Source: Micrococcus sp023147585 (GTDB taxonomy: Bacteria > Actinomycetota > Actinomycetes > Actinomycetales > Micrococcaceae). Taken from it: 64,000 nt of DNA. This document shows positions 35,262 through 43,206 of the stretch, one piece after another (position 1 is the stretch's first letter; each line of letters starts with the position of its first letter). A model generated the notes under the pieces. The model worked only from the letters and a program-made list of their open reading frames with translations. It did not search any database and was not told the origin of the DNA. The position numbers were made by a program, and so were the translations under genes. The stretch covers positions 124,001 through 188,000 of the forward strand of contig NZ_CP085253.1 of the NCBI RefSeq assembly GCF_044872765.1. Direction: 5' to 3'.

Positions 35262-36173
35262 GTGCCGGAGCTCCCCGAGGCCGAGGTCGTGCGCCGGGGC
35301 ATCGCCCGCAGCGCCGCCGGTGCCGCCGCCGGCTCCCTCGAGGTGCTCGACGCCCGCTCGGTGCGCCGCAGCCCCGGGGGACCCGCCGCGCTGCGCGCGC
35401 GCCTCGACGGGGCCGTCCTCGCCGAGCCCGCGCGGCGCGGCAAGTTCCTGTGGCTGCCGCTCGCGGACGGCGACGACGCCGTCGTCGTCCACCTGGGGAT
35501 GAGCGGCCAGGTGCTCGTGGACGAGCCCGCCGATCCTGACCCGCGCCACCTGCGGCTGCGCCTCCCGATCACCACGGGCGACGGCGCGGCGCGCGAGCTG
35601 CGGTTCGTGGACCAGCGGATCTTCGGCGGCTGGTGGCTGGACCCGCTCGTCACCGAGGCCGCGACGGGGGAGCGGATCCCCGCGACGGCGGCTCACATCG
35701 CCCTGGACCCCCTCCACCCGCTCTTCGACCCCGCGGCCGTGCACGACCGCCTGGCGCGGCGGCGCAGCGTCCTCAAGCGTGCGCTCCTGGACCAGTCGCT
35801 CGTGTCCGGGATCGGCAACATCTACGCGGACGAGGCGCTCTGGGCGGCTCGGCTGCACCCCGAACGCCCCACCTCCCGCCTGCGCCGCGCCGAGACCGTG
35901 GGCGTCCTCGAGGCCGTGCGGGAGATCATGGGGCGCGCCCTCGAGCAGGGCGGCACGAGCTTCGACGCGCTCTACGTGAACGTGGACGGGCGCTCCGGCG
36001 AGTATGCCCGCTCCCTGCAGGCGTACGGCCGCACGGGCTCGCCGTGCCGGCGCTGCGCGGCGGAGGGCGTCGTCTCCCTGATCGTGCGCGAGCCGTTCAT
36101 GGGGCGGGCCTCCCACCGCTGCCCGCGGTGCCAGCCGCGACCTCGGCGGGCCTCCGCGCGCCCCGGTCCCTAG
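35262..36173 (+). CDS. mutM: Formamidopyrimidine-DNA glycosylase
   Basis: Removes 8-oxoguanine and formamidopyrimidines from DNA and nicks the abasic site. The 303-residue product begins, after the initiator, with the catalytic PELPEAEVVRRG; it also has HLGMSGQVLV, DQSLVSGIGNIYADEALW and a C-terminal zinc finger with cysteines in PCRRCAAEG and HRCPRCQ. The GTG at 35262 is fixed by the required N-terminal proline. Its TAG stop is the first half of TAGACT, the -10 box of the next gene. Confidence 0.95.
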   Translation: MPELPEAEVVRRGIARSAAGAAAGSLEVLDARSVRRSPGGPAALRARLDGAVLAEPARRGKFLWLPLADGDDAVVVHLGMSGQVLVDEPADPDPRHLRLRLPITTGDGAARELRFVDQRIFGGWWLDPLVTEAATGERIPATAAHIALDPLHPLFDPAAVHDRLARRRSVLKRALLDQSLVSGIGNIYADEALWAARLHPERPTSRLRRAETVGVLEAVREIMGRALEQGGTSFDALYVNVDGRSGEYARSLQAYGRTGSPCRRCAAEGVVSLIVREPFMGRASHRCPRCQPRPRRASARPGP

Positions 36174-36176
36174 ACT
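36171..36176 (+). promoter_or_regulatory. -10 box of LCP gene 2, overlapping the mutM stop
   Basis: TAGACT begins with the TAG stop of mutM. A leader of about 25 bases with AGGAG precedes the GTG at 36206. Confidence 0.55.
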
Positions 36177-36205
36177 GTGCGGAGCCATTCCCGACAGGAG
36201 CCGAC

Positions 36206-37459
36206 GTGACCCAGCCCCCGCAGACGCCGTGGACGCCTCGTGACCCCGCAGACGGCACGCCGCCCGAGGACTCCGTCGCGGAGCACTGGCAGCCGGCGGG
36301 GCCCACGCCCGCGTCGTCCCCCGCCCGGGGCCGACGCCGGCGTCGCCGCCGCTGGCCGTGGGTCCTCGGCCTCCTCGCGCTCCTGCTGGCGGCCGCCGTG
36401 GTGCTCGCGGGCTGGTACGCCGTCTCGCTCGGGCGCGTCTACGACGAGCAGCGGAAGACCGTGGACACCGGGGCGCTCGACGACGCCGGCTCCGGACCGA
36501 TGAACATCCTTCTGCTCGGCTCCGACTCCCGCTCCGAGGAGGAGGGCGCGGACGCGGGCGACGGGCGCTCCGACACGATGATGCTGGTGCACCTCCCAGC
36601 GGACCGGGAGCACGTCTACATCATGTCGATCCTGCGCGACACGTGGGTGGAGATCCCCGGTCGCCACCAGGACAAGGTCAACGCGGCGTTCGCGATGGGC
36701 GGCTACCCGCTGGCCGTCGACACCGTGGAGCAGCTGATGGGCGTGCCCGTGCACCACCTCATGGAGGTGGACTTCCAGGGCTTCCGCGGCGTCACGGACG
36801 CCCTCGGCGGCGTGAAGGTCTGCAACCCCACCGCCTTCTCCTCGGGGCAGACCAATCCCTCCTACTTCCCGCGGGGCGAGATCCTCCTCCAGGACACCGC
36901 GGCCCTGCGCTACGTGCGGGAGCGCCACGCGTTCGAGGACGGGGACATGACCCGGGTGGAGAACCAGCAGCGCTACGTGGGCGGGGCCCTGGGGCGCTTC
37001 CTGAGCCCGGAGATCCTGGCGAACCCGGGCCGCACCTCCGACGTCGTCTCCGTCCTCTCCCGGCACCTCTCGGTGGACGACGGCCTGGACGCCGCCACCG
37101 TGGCGTCCCTGGCATGGCAGCTGCGCGAGGTGGGCCGCGAGGACGTGGAGATGTTCTCCGTGCCGATCGCCGGGTTCGGCCGCTCTCCCGGCGGCCAGTC
37201 CATCCTGGAGCTGGACCCGGCCAGGATGGACTCGCTGCGCTCCGCCCTCGCGGCGGACGACGTGCAGCGCTACATCGAGGCGGAGGAGGCCGCGCGCAGC
37301 CGCCGCGCGGCCGAGAAGGCCGCGGAGGCGTCCGCGTCCCAGAGCGCGTCCAGTTCCTCGACCACCGCGGAGCCGAGCCCGTCCTCGCCGTCCGCCCCGA
37401 GCTCGTCCGCGCCGCCGGCCCCGAGCCCCGCCGTCCCCGAGGAGGTCTGCGGTGGCTGA
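36206..37459 (+). CDS. LytR-CpsA-Psr (LCP) family protein 2
   Basis: A 417-residue membrane protein: a Pro-rich, Arg-rich cytoplasmic part of about 50 residues, a transmembrane segment (WVLGLLALLLAAAVVLAGWYAV), then an extracellular LCP domain with MNILLLGSDSR, GRSDTMMLVHLPADREHVYIMSILRDTWV, KVNAAFAMGG and TRVENQQRYVGGAL. The arginines and aspartates in SDSR, SDTMM and LRD are those used by LCP ligases. It ends in a Ser/Ala/Pro tail of about 70 residues not seen in LCP 1. As the first gene of the glycan locus it is the likely ligase attaching the polymer to peptidoglycan. The GTG has CAGGAG upstream; the end overlaps the next gene by 8 bases. Confidence 0.9.
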   Translation: MTQPPQTPWTPRDPADGTPPEDSVAEHWQPAGPTPASSPARGRRRRRRRWPWVLGLLALLLAAAVVLAGWYAVSLGRVYDEQRKTVDTGALDDAGSGPMNILLLGSDSRSEEEGADAGDGRSDTMMLVHLPADREHVYIMSILRDTWVEIPGRHQDKVNAAFAMGGYPLAVDTVEQLMGVPVHHLMEVDFQGFRGVTDALGGVKVCNPTAFSSGQTNPSYFPRGEILLQDTAALRYVRERHAFEDGDMTRVENQQRYVGGALGRFLSPEILANPGRTSDVVSVLSRHLSVDDGLDAATVASLAWQLREVGREDVEMFSVPIAGFGRSPGGQSILELDPARMDSLRSALAADDVQRYIEAEEAARSRRAAEKAAEASASQSASSSSTTAEPSPSSPSAPSSSAPPAPSPAVPEEVCGG

Positions 37460-38684
37460 CGCCCGCTCCGCGGGCCGTGCCCGCCCCCCGCGTCTGATGC
37501 TCGTGACGCACTCCTACCGCCCGGAGCGCACGCCTCCGGCGCGACGTTGGGCCGTCGTGGTCCGCGTGCTGCGCGAGGCCGGCTGGGACGTGGACGTGAT
37601 CGCCCCCGGCGGACTGCGCGCCTCCCACGGCGACGACGGCGAGCGCCTCCTCCCCACGCCGCGGCTGGCACGCGGGGCCGGGAGCCGCAACGGACGCTTC
37701 GTGGAGGCCGTGGTGCACAGCGTGCTCGCGGTGCCGCGGGGCCTGCTGGCACCCCGCCCCGACGTCGTGGTGGCCACCGTCCCCGCCCTTCCCGTCGTGG
37801 TGGCCGGCTGGGCCCTGTCCCGCCTGCGCCGACGCCCCCTCGTGCTCGAGATGCGCGACGCGTGGCCGGACCTCGCCCACGAGGCCGGGGTGCACGAGGG
37901 CCCGCTGGGCAGGGCCATGGAGCGCGTCGTGGCGGGCGGGCAGCGGGCCGCGGACGTCGTCGTGACGGTGACCGAGGGCTTCGCCGAGACCCTGCGCGCG
38001 CGGGGGATGGGCGCGGTGGTGACGCTGGGCAACGGCGTGGATCTCGGCCGCGTGCGCACCGTGCCGCCCCGGGAACGGGCCGCCGGGGAGCTGCGTGTCC
38101 TCTACCTGGGCAACATGGGGGAGAGCCAGGGTCTCGAGCGCCTCGTGGAGGCCGCCGCCCGGATGCGCCGGACGCACCCCGGCGTGCAGGTGCGCCTCGT
38201 GGGGGATGGCACGCGCCGCGCGGCGCTCGAGGAGCTGAACGCCCGCCTGGGCGGCGCCGCGGAGCTCCTCGATCCCGTGTCCGGGGACGCGGTCGGCGAG
38301 CAGTACGCGTGGGCGGACACCCTCGTGGTCTCCCTGCGGCCGGACTGGCCGAGCTTCCGCCACACCGTCCCCTCCAAGACCTACGAGGTCCTCGCGGTCG
38401 GCCGTCACGTCACCGGCCAGGTGACGGGGGAGGCCGCCCACACGCTGGAGGCGGCCGGCGGCGCCGACGTCGTCGGCCCGGGCGTGGACGACCTCGTGGC
38501 GCACCTGGCCGCGCTCGCCGCGGACCCCGCCCGGACGGCCGTCGGCGACGGCGGGCGGGCGTGGGTGAGCGAGCACGCCCACCTGCCCGCGGTGGCGGCG
38601 CGGTACGAGCGACTGCTGCGGGGGTTGGCGGCGCCGGGACGGCGGTCCACTGCTACCCTCGAAGGGCCTGTCGGCCTTCCCTAA
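37452..38684 (+). CDS. Glycosyltransferase, GT4-like
   Basis: A 410-residue GT-B glycosyltransferase, probably cytoplasmic and working on lipid-linked glycan. The N-terminal domain has HSYRPERTPPARRWAVVVRVL, as in GT4 enzymes such as WbuB; the C-terminal nucleotide-sugar domain has LYLGNMGESQGLERLVEAA, VRLVGDGTRRAALEELN and PSKTYEVLAVGRHV with the expected E in the donor loop. Its sugar is not determinable. The GTG start has GGAGG 6 bases upstream and overlaps the LCP gene by 8 bases. It ends in TAA, and a near-hairpin plus a new -10 box follow. Confidence 0.87.
   Translation: MADARSAGRARPPRLMLVTHSYRPERTPPARRWAVVVRVLREAGWDVDVIAPGGLRASHGDDGERLLPTPRLARGAGSRNGRFVEAVVHSVLAVPRGLLAPRPDVVVATVPALPVVVAGWALSRLRRRPLVLEMRDAWPDLAHEAGVHEGPLGRAMERVVAGGQRAADVVVTVTEGFAETLRARGMGAVVTLGNGVDLGRVRTVPPRERAAGELRVLYLGNMGESQGLERLVEAAARMRRTHPGVQVRLVGDGTRRAALEELNARLGGAAELLDPVSGDAVGEQYAWADTLVVSLRPDWPSFRHTVPSKTYEVLAVGRHVTGQVTGEAAHTLEAAGGADVVGPGVDDLVAHLAALAADPARTAVGDGGRAWVSEHAHLPAVAARYERLLRGLAAPGRRSTATLEGPVGLP
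38654..38659 (+). promoter_or_regulatory. -10 box upstream of the 38720 gene
   Basis: TACCCT lies 60 bases before ATG 38720. A GAAGG/CCTTC inverted repeat with a bulge follows at 38661-38679, around the predicted start. Confidence 0.4.
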
Positions 38685-38719
38685 GGCTTTCCCCCACCCC
38701 CGTCAGATCAGGTCTCTTC

Positions 38720-39493
38720 ATGCCTCGTCCCGAGATCCAGCACGGCCTCCGTCGCGCCGCCCGAGCCCTGCCGCCGGATGCCCGTGCGCGGTTGCGACGA
38801 GCCGGCGGGGTCGTCCTGCGTCAGCTCCCCACCCCCGTCGCCCAGGAGATCCGCGGCGTGTTCGGGGTCCGCTGGGGAACGGTCGGCAAGCGTGAGGCGG
38901 AAGCCGCGCGTGACGCGCTCGGTCTCGCGGGCGGCTCCAGGGGCCACACCGCGCCCAAGGGATTCGCGGGGCGGGCGGCCGCGTCCGTGGGCAGCGCCCC
39001 GGACGCCGGGGATCGCCTGGAGCGCGCTCTCGGGACCGTCGACACTGGGCGCTCGGGTGCGGGCCATCGTACGGTGGTGGGTCTCCTCGCTCCCGACGTG
39101 CGCGGGAGACTCGAGGCGGACGGGTACCGGGTCCTGCCGCTCCAGCCCGGGACCAGTGTGGCCGTGGCCACGCGAGCCGAGGTCGTCGTCATCGACCTCG
39201 AGGCCTTCACCGGGGTCTGGGCCGAAGCGCTCTCCACGTCCGGCGTCAGCCTGCTTCTGGAACTCCTTGCGGGCATCCGCGCCGCCTCCCGCGGCGGCGC
39301 CACCTGCTGGCTCCTCGTGCGCGGGGCACGCCGGTTCGAGATCGGTGCCCTCCTCCTGCAGCGCCACTCCTCGCTCATGCCCATCCATCCGGGCCGTTCT
39401 CGACCCGCGGTGCACTTCACCGAGGATCCGGGTGACGCGTCGTTCGGAATCGCCGACCTCCTGACCTCCGCCGAGGAGACCGCCCATGCCTGA
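38720..39493 (+). CDS. Uncharacterised protein of the glycan locus
   Basis: A 257-residue protein with no recognised domain. The first 110 residues are Arg/Ala-rich and low in hydrophobic runs. From about residue 115 there is a mixed alpha/beta pattern: RTVVGLLAPDVRGRLEADGY, VVVIDLEAFTGVWAEAL, LLLELLAGIRAASRGGATCWLLVRG, resembling one Rossmann-like half. That half loosely resembles residues 95-165 of the minus-strand glycosyltransferase at 46894, where VDPAEPGTW and a GGGLHTVVTDT strand occupy similar places. It may be a separate accessory domain for the glycosyltransferase encoded next, whose start overlaps its end by 8 bases. This is tentative. No signal peptide or membrane segment is seen. 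Confidence 0.7.
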   Translation: MPRPEIQHGLRRAARALPPDARARLRRAGGVVLRQLPTPVAQEIRGVFGVRWGTVGKREAEAARDALGLAGGSRGHTAPKGFAGRAAASVGSAPDAGDRLERALGTVDTGRSGAGHRTVVGLLAPDVRGRLEADGYRVLPLQPGTSVAVATRAEVVVIDLEAFTGVWAEALSTSGVSLLLELLAGIRAASRGGATCWLLVRGARRFEIGALLLQRHSSLMPIHPGRSRPAVHFTEDPGDASFGIADLLTSAEETAHA

Positions 39494-41684
39494 CACGTCC
39501 GTCCCGAACATCTCTTCGGTCCGCGTCCTCCTCTACGGTGACGTCAACCTCAACGTGATGGACGGCTCCGCGATCTGGCTCCCGTCCCTGGCCGAGACCT
39601 TCGCCCTCACCGGCGCCGAGGTCCACGTCCAGCTCAAGGCGGTGGAACGTCGCGACCTGCTGACCGGCCCGCTCCGCGCGCTGCCCGGGGTGACCGTGCA
39701 CGATGCGCGGCTCCGACCGGGCGAGGAATCCATGACGCCGGCGCAGGCGGCCGAGGCTCTCGAGTCCCTGGACGCGGCACTGGACTTCGACGCCGTCCTC
39801 GTGCGCGGCAGCGAGATGTGCTTGGAGCTCGTGGAGCGCGGGCACCTGCAGGGCAAGCTGTGGTCCTACATCACCGAGTACGGCTACATCGGGGGCGGCT
39901 TCCCTGACGCGCTGGTCCGGCGTGTCAGCCGCATCGCTGAAGGAAGCCGGCTCATGCTGGCGCAGACCGAGCACGCCCGCGCGGTCCTCGAAGCGCTGGT
40001 GCCCGCGGCGGCGGGGAGGACCGAGATCCTCTCTCCGATGGTGCCGGACCACGTCCGTCCCCTCCTCGCGGCGGAGCGGGCCGAAGGCGCCCTCCACCTG
40101 ATCTACACCGGCAAGTTCGCGCATGACTGGCGCACCGATCGCATGCCCGAGATCCTCGAGGCACTGCGGCAGAGCGGGATGGACGCCCGCCTGACGATGG
40201 TGGGCGACAAGGTCCACCGGGAGCCGAATCACCCCGGCTGGGCGGCACGCATGCAGGAGACCCTGGCCTCCCAGACGCCCGGATTCACCTGGACCGGCGC
40301 CATGAGCCGGGAGGACAGCATGGCCGCCATGGCCCGCTCGCATGTGTCCCTGGGCTGGCGCGCGCCCGCCCTCGACCTCTCCCTCGAGATCTCGACCAAG
40401 GTGCTGGAGAGCTGTGCCTTGGGGGTGCCCCCGCTGGTCAACCGCACCACGATCCATGAGGACCTGCTGGGGGCCGACTATCCGCTCTTCGTCGACGCGC
40501 TCGGGGACGGCCCGGATGAGATCGCCGCGGTCCTCGCGTCCGCCCAGCCCCGGCTGGCCGAGCTGTCCGCCCACGTGCTTGAGGCGGCGGAGCCCTATCG
40601 GATGTCTCACCGCGCCGAGGCACTGACTCGCATCCTGGAGCGGGTGGGCGCGGTCCGCCGTCCTCGGGCGCTGGCGGTGCCTGCCGAGGCCCGAACCAAG
40701 GTCCTCCTCGCCGCACACGACCTCAAGTTCGCCGGGGAGCTCGTGGACCTGCTCCACGCCGACCCGGATGTCGAGCTGCGCATCGACCACTGGGAGAGCC
40801 TGCACAAGCACGACGAGGCCGCGTCAGGCCGACTGCTCGAGTGGGCGGACGTGGTGGTGTGCGAGTGGGCGGGGCCCAACGCCGTGTGGTTCTCCCAGCG
40901 GGTCCGGCCTGATCAGCGGCTCGTCGTCCGTCTCCACATGTTCGAATTCCGGGGCGCATGGCTCGCGGACATCGACGTGTCCCGGATCGACGCCCTGGTC
41001 GTCGTGTCTGACGTGACCCGTCGACGGGTCACCGAGGCGATGGACATCGACTCCGACCGGATCCATGTCATCCCCAATGCGGTGTCCTTCAGGGACCTGG
41101 CTCGTCCGGGGCGTGAGGGTCGGAGCTTCCGCCTCGGCATGGTGGGCATCGTCCCCCTGCTGAAACGACCCGATCGCGCGATCGACCTCCTCGCCCGCCT
41201 GCGGGCGCGCGACGACCGCTTCACGCTCCACATTCGAGGCCGCATGCCGTGGGAGTACCCCCACGTGTGGCGCAAGCCCCTGGAGCGAGAGGGCTACCTG
41301 GACCTCTTCGCGCGTCTCGGGGCATCCGGGCTGCGGGAAGCCGTGGCGTTCGAGCCGTTCGGCGCCGACATGGGGACCTGGTACACGAAGATCGGCTGGA
41401 TGCTCTCACCCAGCTCCACGGAGAGCTTCCACCTCGCCCCCGTCGAGGGAATGGTCTCCGGCGCGGTGCCGGTGGTCTGGGACAGGGACGGCGCGAAAGG
41501 TGTCTTCGGGGAGCGGTGGGTCGTGTCCGATGCCGAAGGGGCGGCGCAGCGGATCCTGGGCGCGGTGACGACCGACGGTGGGTGGGAAGACCTCTCGGTC
41601 AGGGCCGTCGCGGATGCCGAGCAGTACGACGAGGTCGTCGTGGCGGACCTGTGGCGGGCCGTCGTGCTCCCACCCCGCGCCTAG
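39486..41684 (+). CDS. Two-module glycosyltransferase
   Basis: A 732-residue protein made of two GT-B-like halves. Residues 1-395 begin VRVLLYGDVNLNVMDGSAIWL and contain YTGKFAHDWRTDRMPEIL and KVLESCALGVPPLVNR. Residues 396-732 start KVLLAAHDLKFAGELVDLL and contain VVCEWAGPNAVWFSQR, HVIPNAVSFRDL, LGMVGIVPLLKRPDRAIDLL, and a donor loop GADMGTWYTKIGWMLSPSSTESFH. The second half is clearly related to the C-terminal half of the minus-strand protein at 46894. Two-module enzymes often build repeating disaccharides by alternating two transfers; that role is inferred. The ATG overlaps the upstream gene by 8 bases. The stop is TAG. Confidence 0.85.
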   Translation: MPDTSVPNISSVRVLLYGDVNLNVMDGSAIWLPSLAETFALTGAEVHVQLKAVERRDLLTGPLRALPGVTVHDARLRPGEESMTPAQAAEALESLDAALDFDAVLVRGSEMCLELVERGHLQGKLWSYITEYGYIGGGFPDALVRRVSRIAEGSRLMLAQTEHARAVLEALVPAAAGRTEILSPMVPDHVRPLLAAERAEGALHLIYTGKFAHDWRTDRMPEILEALRQSGMDARLTMVGDKVHREPNHPGWAARMQETLASQTPGFTWTGAMSREDSMAAMARSHVSLGWRAPALDLSLEISTKVLESCALGVPPLVNRTTIHEDLLGADYPLFVDALGDGPDEIAAVLASAQPRLAELSAHVLEAAEPYRMSHRAEALTRILERVGAVRRPRALAVPAEARTKVLLAAHDLKFAGELVDLLHADPDVELRIDHWESLHKHDEAASGRLLEWADVVVCEWAGPNAVWFSQRVRPDQRLVVRLHMFEFRGAWLADIDVSRIDALVVVSDVTRRRVTEAMDIDSDRIHVIPNAVSFRDLARPGREGRSFRLGMVGIVPLLKRPDRAIDLLARLRARDDRFTLHIRGRMPWEYPHVWRKPLEREGYLDLFARLGASGLREAVAFEPFGADMGTWYTKIGWMLSPSSTESFHLAPVEGMVSGAVPVVWDRDGAKGVFGERWVVSDAEGAAQRILGAVTTDGGWEDLSVRAVADAEQYDEVVVADLWRAVVLPPRA

Positions 41685-41706
41685 CCTCGAGCGATCGACG
41701 CCTTCC

Positions 41707-41712
41707 TATACT
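41707..41712 (+). promoter_or_regulatory. -10 box of the UDP-ManNAc dehydrogenase gene
   Basis: TATACT, the best -10 match in the glycan locus, leaves a leader of about 57 bases with GAAGGGA before the GTG at 41776. Confidence 0.55.
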
Positions 41713-41775
41713 CGAATGACATCTTGAGCTTGCACTGCACTGCAGGGTGGCGAGCCACACATCGAAGGGACTTCC

Positions 41776-43023
41776 GTGAGCAGCATCAACACCGTCGCCG
41801 TCATCGGCCTGGGATACATCGGTCTGCCGACCGCCGCCATCCTCGCCGAGAACGGCATGACCGTGCTCGGGGTCGACGTCAGCGAGCGCACCGTCGCCGC
41901 GGTGAACGCCGGCACCGTGCCGTTCGTGGAGCCTGACCTCGCCGAGTTCGTCCAGCGGAACGTGGAGGCGGGCCGTCTCTCGGCATCGCGTGAGACGCCC
42001 CAGGCGGATGCCTACATCGTCGCCGTTCCCACCCCCTTCAAGGGTGACCACGCCCCGGATCTCTCCTACATCGAGTCCGCCTCTCGTGCCCTGTCGCCCC
42101 AGCTGCGCGGGGGTGAGCTCGTGATCCTCGAATCGACGTCGCCCCCCGGCGCCACCGAGCACATGGCGGAGGTGATCCTGGAAGCGCGGCCGGACCTCAA
42201 GGACGCCGGTCTGGAATTCGCGCACTGCCCGGAGCGGGTGCTGCCGGGCCGGGTCATGGTGGAGCTCGTCACGAACGACCGCATCGTCGGCGGCTCGACC
42301 CTCGCGGCCGCCCGCCGGGCCGAAGAGCTCTATCGGACCTTCTGTGAGGGAGAGATCCTCCTGACGGACACCCGCACGGCGGAGATGGCCAAGCTGGTGG
42401 AGAACTCCTTCCGCGACGTCAACATCGCCTTCGCCAACGAACTGTCCCTGATCTGCGCCGAGCAGGGCATCGACGTCTGGGAGCTCATCGAGCTCGCCAA
42501 CCACCACCCGCGCGTGAACATCCTGCAGCCCGGTCCCGGTGTGGGCGGGCACTGCATCGCCGTGGACCCCTGGTTCATCGTCGATGCCGCCCCGAGCACC
42601 GCCCGCCTCATCCGAGCCGCTCGCGAGATCAACGACGCCAAGCCCCGCTGGGTGATCGGCCAGGTGAAGGCCGCCGCCTTCGACGTGCAGCAGGAGACCG
42701 GTCGCGCCCCCGTCGTCGCCGCCCTCGGCCTGGCGTTCAAGCCGAACATCGACGATCTGCGCGAGTCGCCCGCCCTGAACATCGCGGTGGACCTGGCCGA
42801 CCAGTTCCATGCCTCCTCGGTCCTGGTGGTCGAGCCGCATGTGGACGCGCTCCCGCCGCGCCTCGCCGACAAGCCCAACGTCCAGCTGGTGACGGCTGAC
42901 GAGGCGGTGGCGCAGGCGGACATCGTCCTGCTGCTGGTGGATCACGACGCCTTCGCGGGGCTCGGTGAGCGGGTTCGGGACAAGCGTGTCATCGACACGC
43001 GCGGACAGTGGCGCCGGAGCTGA
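41776..43023 (+). CDS. wecC: UDP-N-acetyl-D-mannosamine dehydrogenase
   Basis: Oxidises UDP-ManNAc to UDP-ManNAcA with two NAD. The 415-residue protein has VAVIGLGYIGLPTAAILAENG, then IVAVPTPFKGDHAPDLSYIE, ESTSPPGATEHM, the CPERVLPG motif typical of the WecC/TagO-type dehydrogenases, VENSFRDVNIAFANEL, the catalytic cysteine in GPGVGGHCIAVDPWF, and ALGLAFKPNIDDLRESPAL. CPERVLPG and GVGGHCIAVDP separate it from UDP-glucose dehydrogenases such as the one at 15941. Its substrate would come from the 2-epimerase at 50682. Start GTG with GAAGGGA upstream. A hairpin follows the stop. Confidence 0.93.
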   Translation: MSSINTVAVIGLGYIGLPTAAILAENGMTVLGVDVSERTVAAVNAGTVPFVEPDLAEFVQRNVEAGRLSASRETPQADAYIVAVPTPFKGDHAPDLSYIESASRALSPQLRGGELVILESTSPPGATEHMAEVILEARPDLKDAGLEFAHCPERVLPGRVMVELVTNDRIVGGSTLAAARRAEELYRTFCEGEILLTDTRTAEMAKLVENSFRDVNIAFANELSLICAEQGIDVWELIELANHHPRVNILQPGPGVGGHCIAVDPWFIVDAAPSTARLIRAAREINDAKPRWVIGQVKAAAFDVQQETGRAPVVAALGLAFKPNIDDLRESPALNIAVDLADQFHASSVLVVEPHVDALPPRLADKPNVQLVTADEAVAQADIVLLLVDHDAFAGLGERVRDKRVIDTRGQWRRS

Positions 43024-43035
43024 CGGGCCGGTGAC

Positions 43036-43068
43036 CCGGGGGCGGGCAGGAGTGCTGTCCCGCCCCGG
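43036..43068 (+). terminator. Hairpin after wecC
   Basis: CCGGGGGCGGG (43036-43046) pairs with CCCGCCCCGG (43059-43068) with one bulged G. The loop holds a smaller CAG/CTG pairing. No T-run. Confidence 0.5.
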
Positions 43069-43138
43069 AGGGAACCCCGCGGGTCATCTGGCGGCACCAG
43101 GTCCCACTCTGGCCGCCCGTCCGGGCGCCCGACCTGGA

Positions 43139-43144
43139 TAGAGT
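43139..43144 (+). promoter_or_regulatory. -10 box of the 43207 glycosyltransferase gene
   Basis: TAGAGT lies about 60 bases before the GTG at 43207. Confidence 0.45.
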
Positions 43145-43206
43145 GGGCGGCGCGCCGGACGAGTTCCATGTGCACCGGCGTCCGGGCGAGGTACACGGGA
43201 GGGTCA

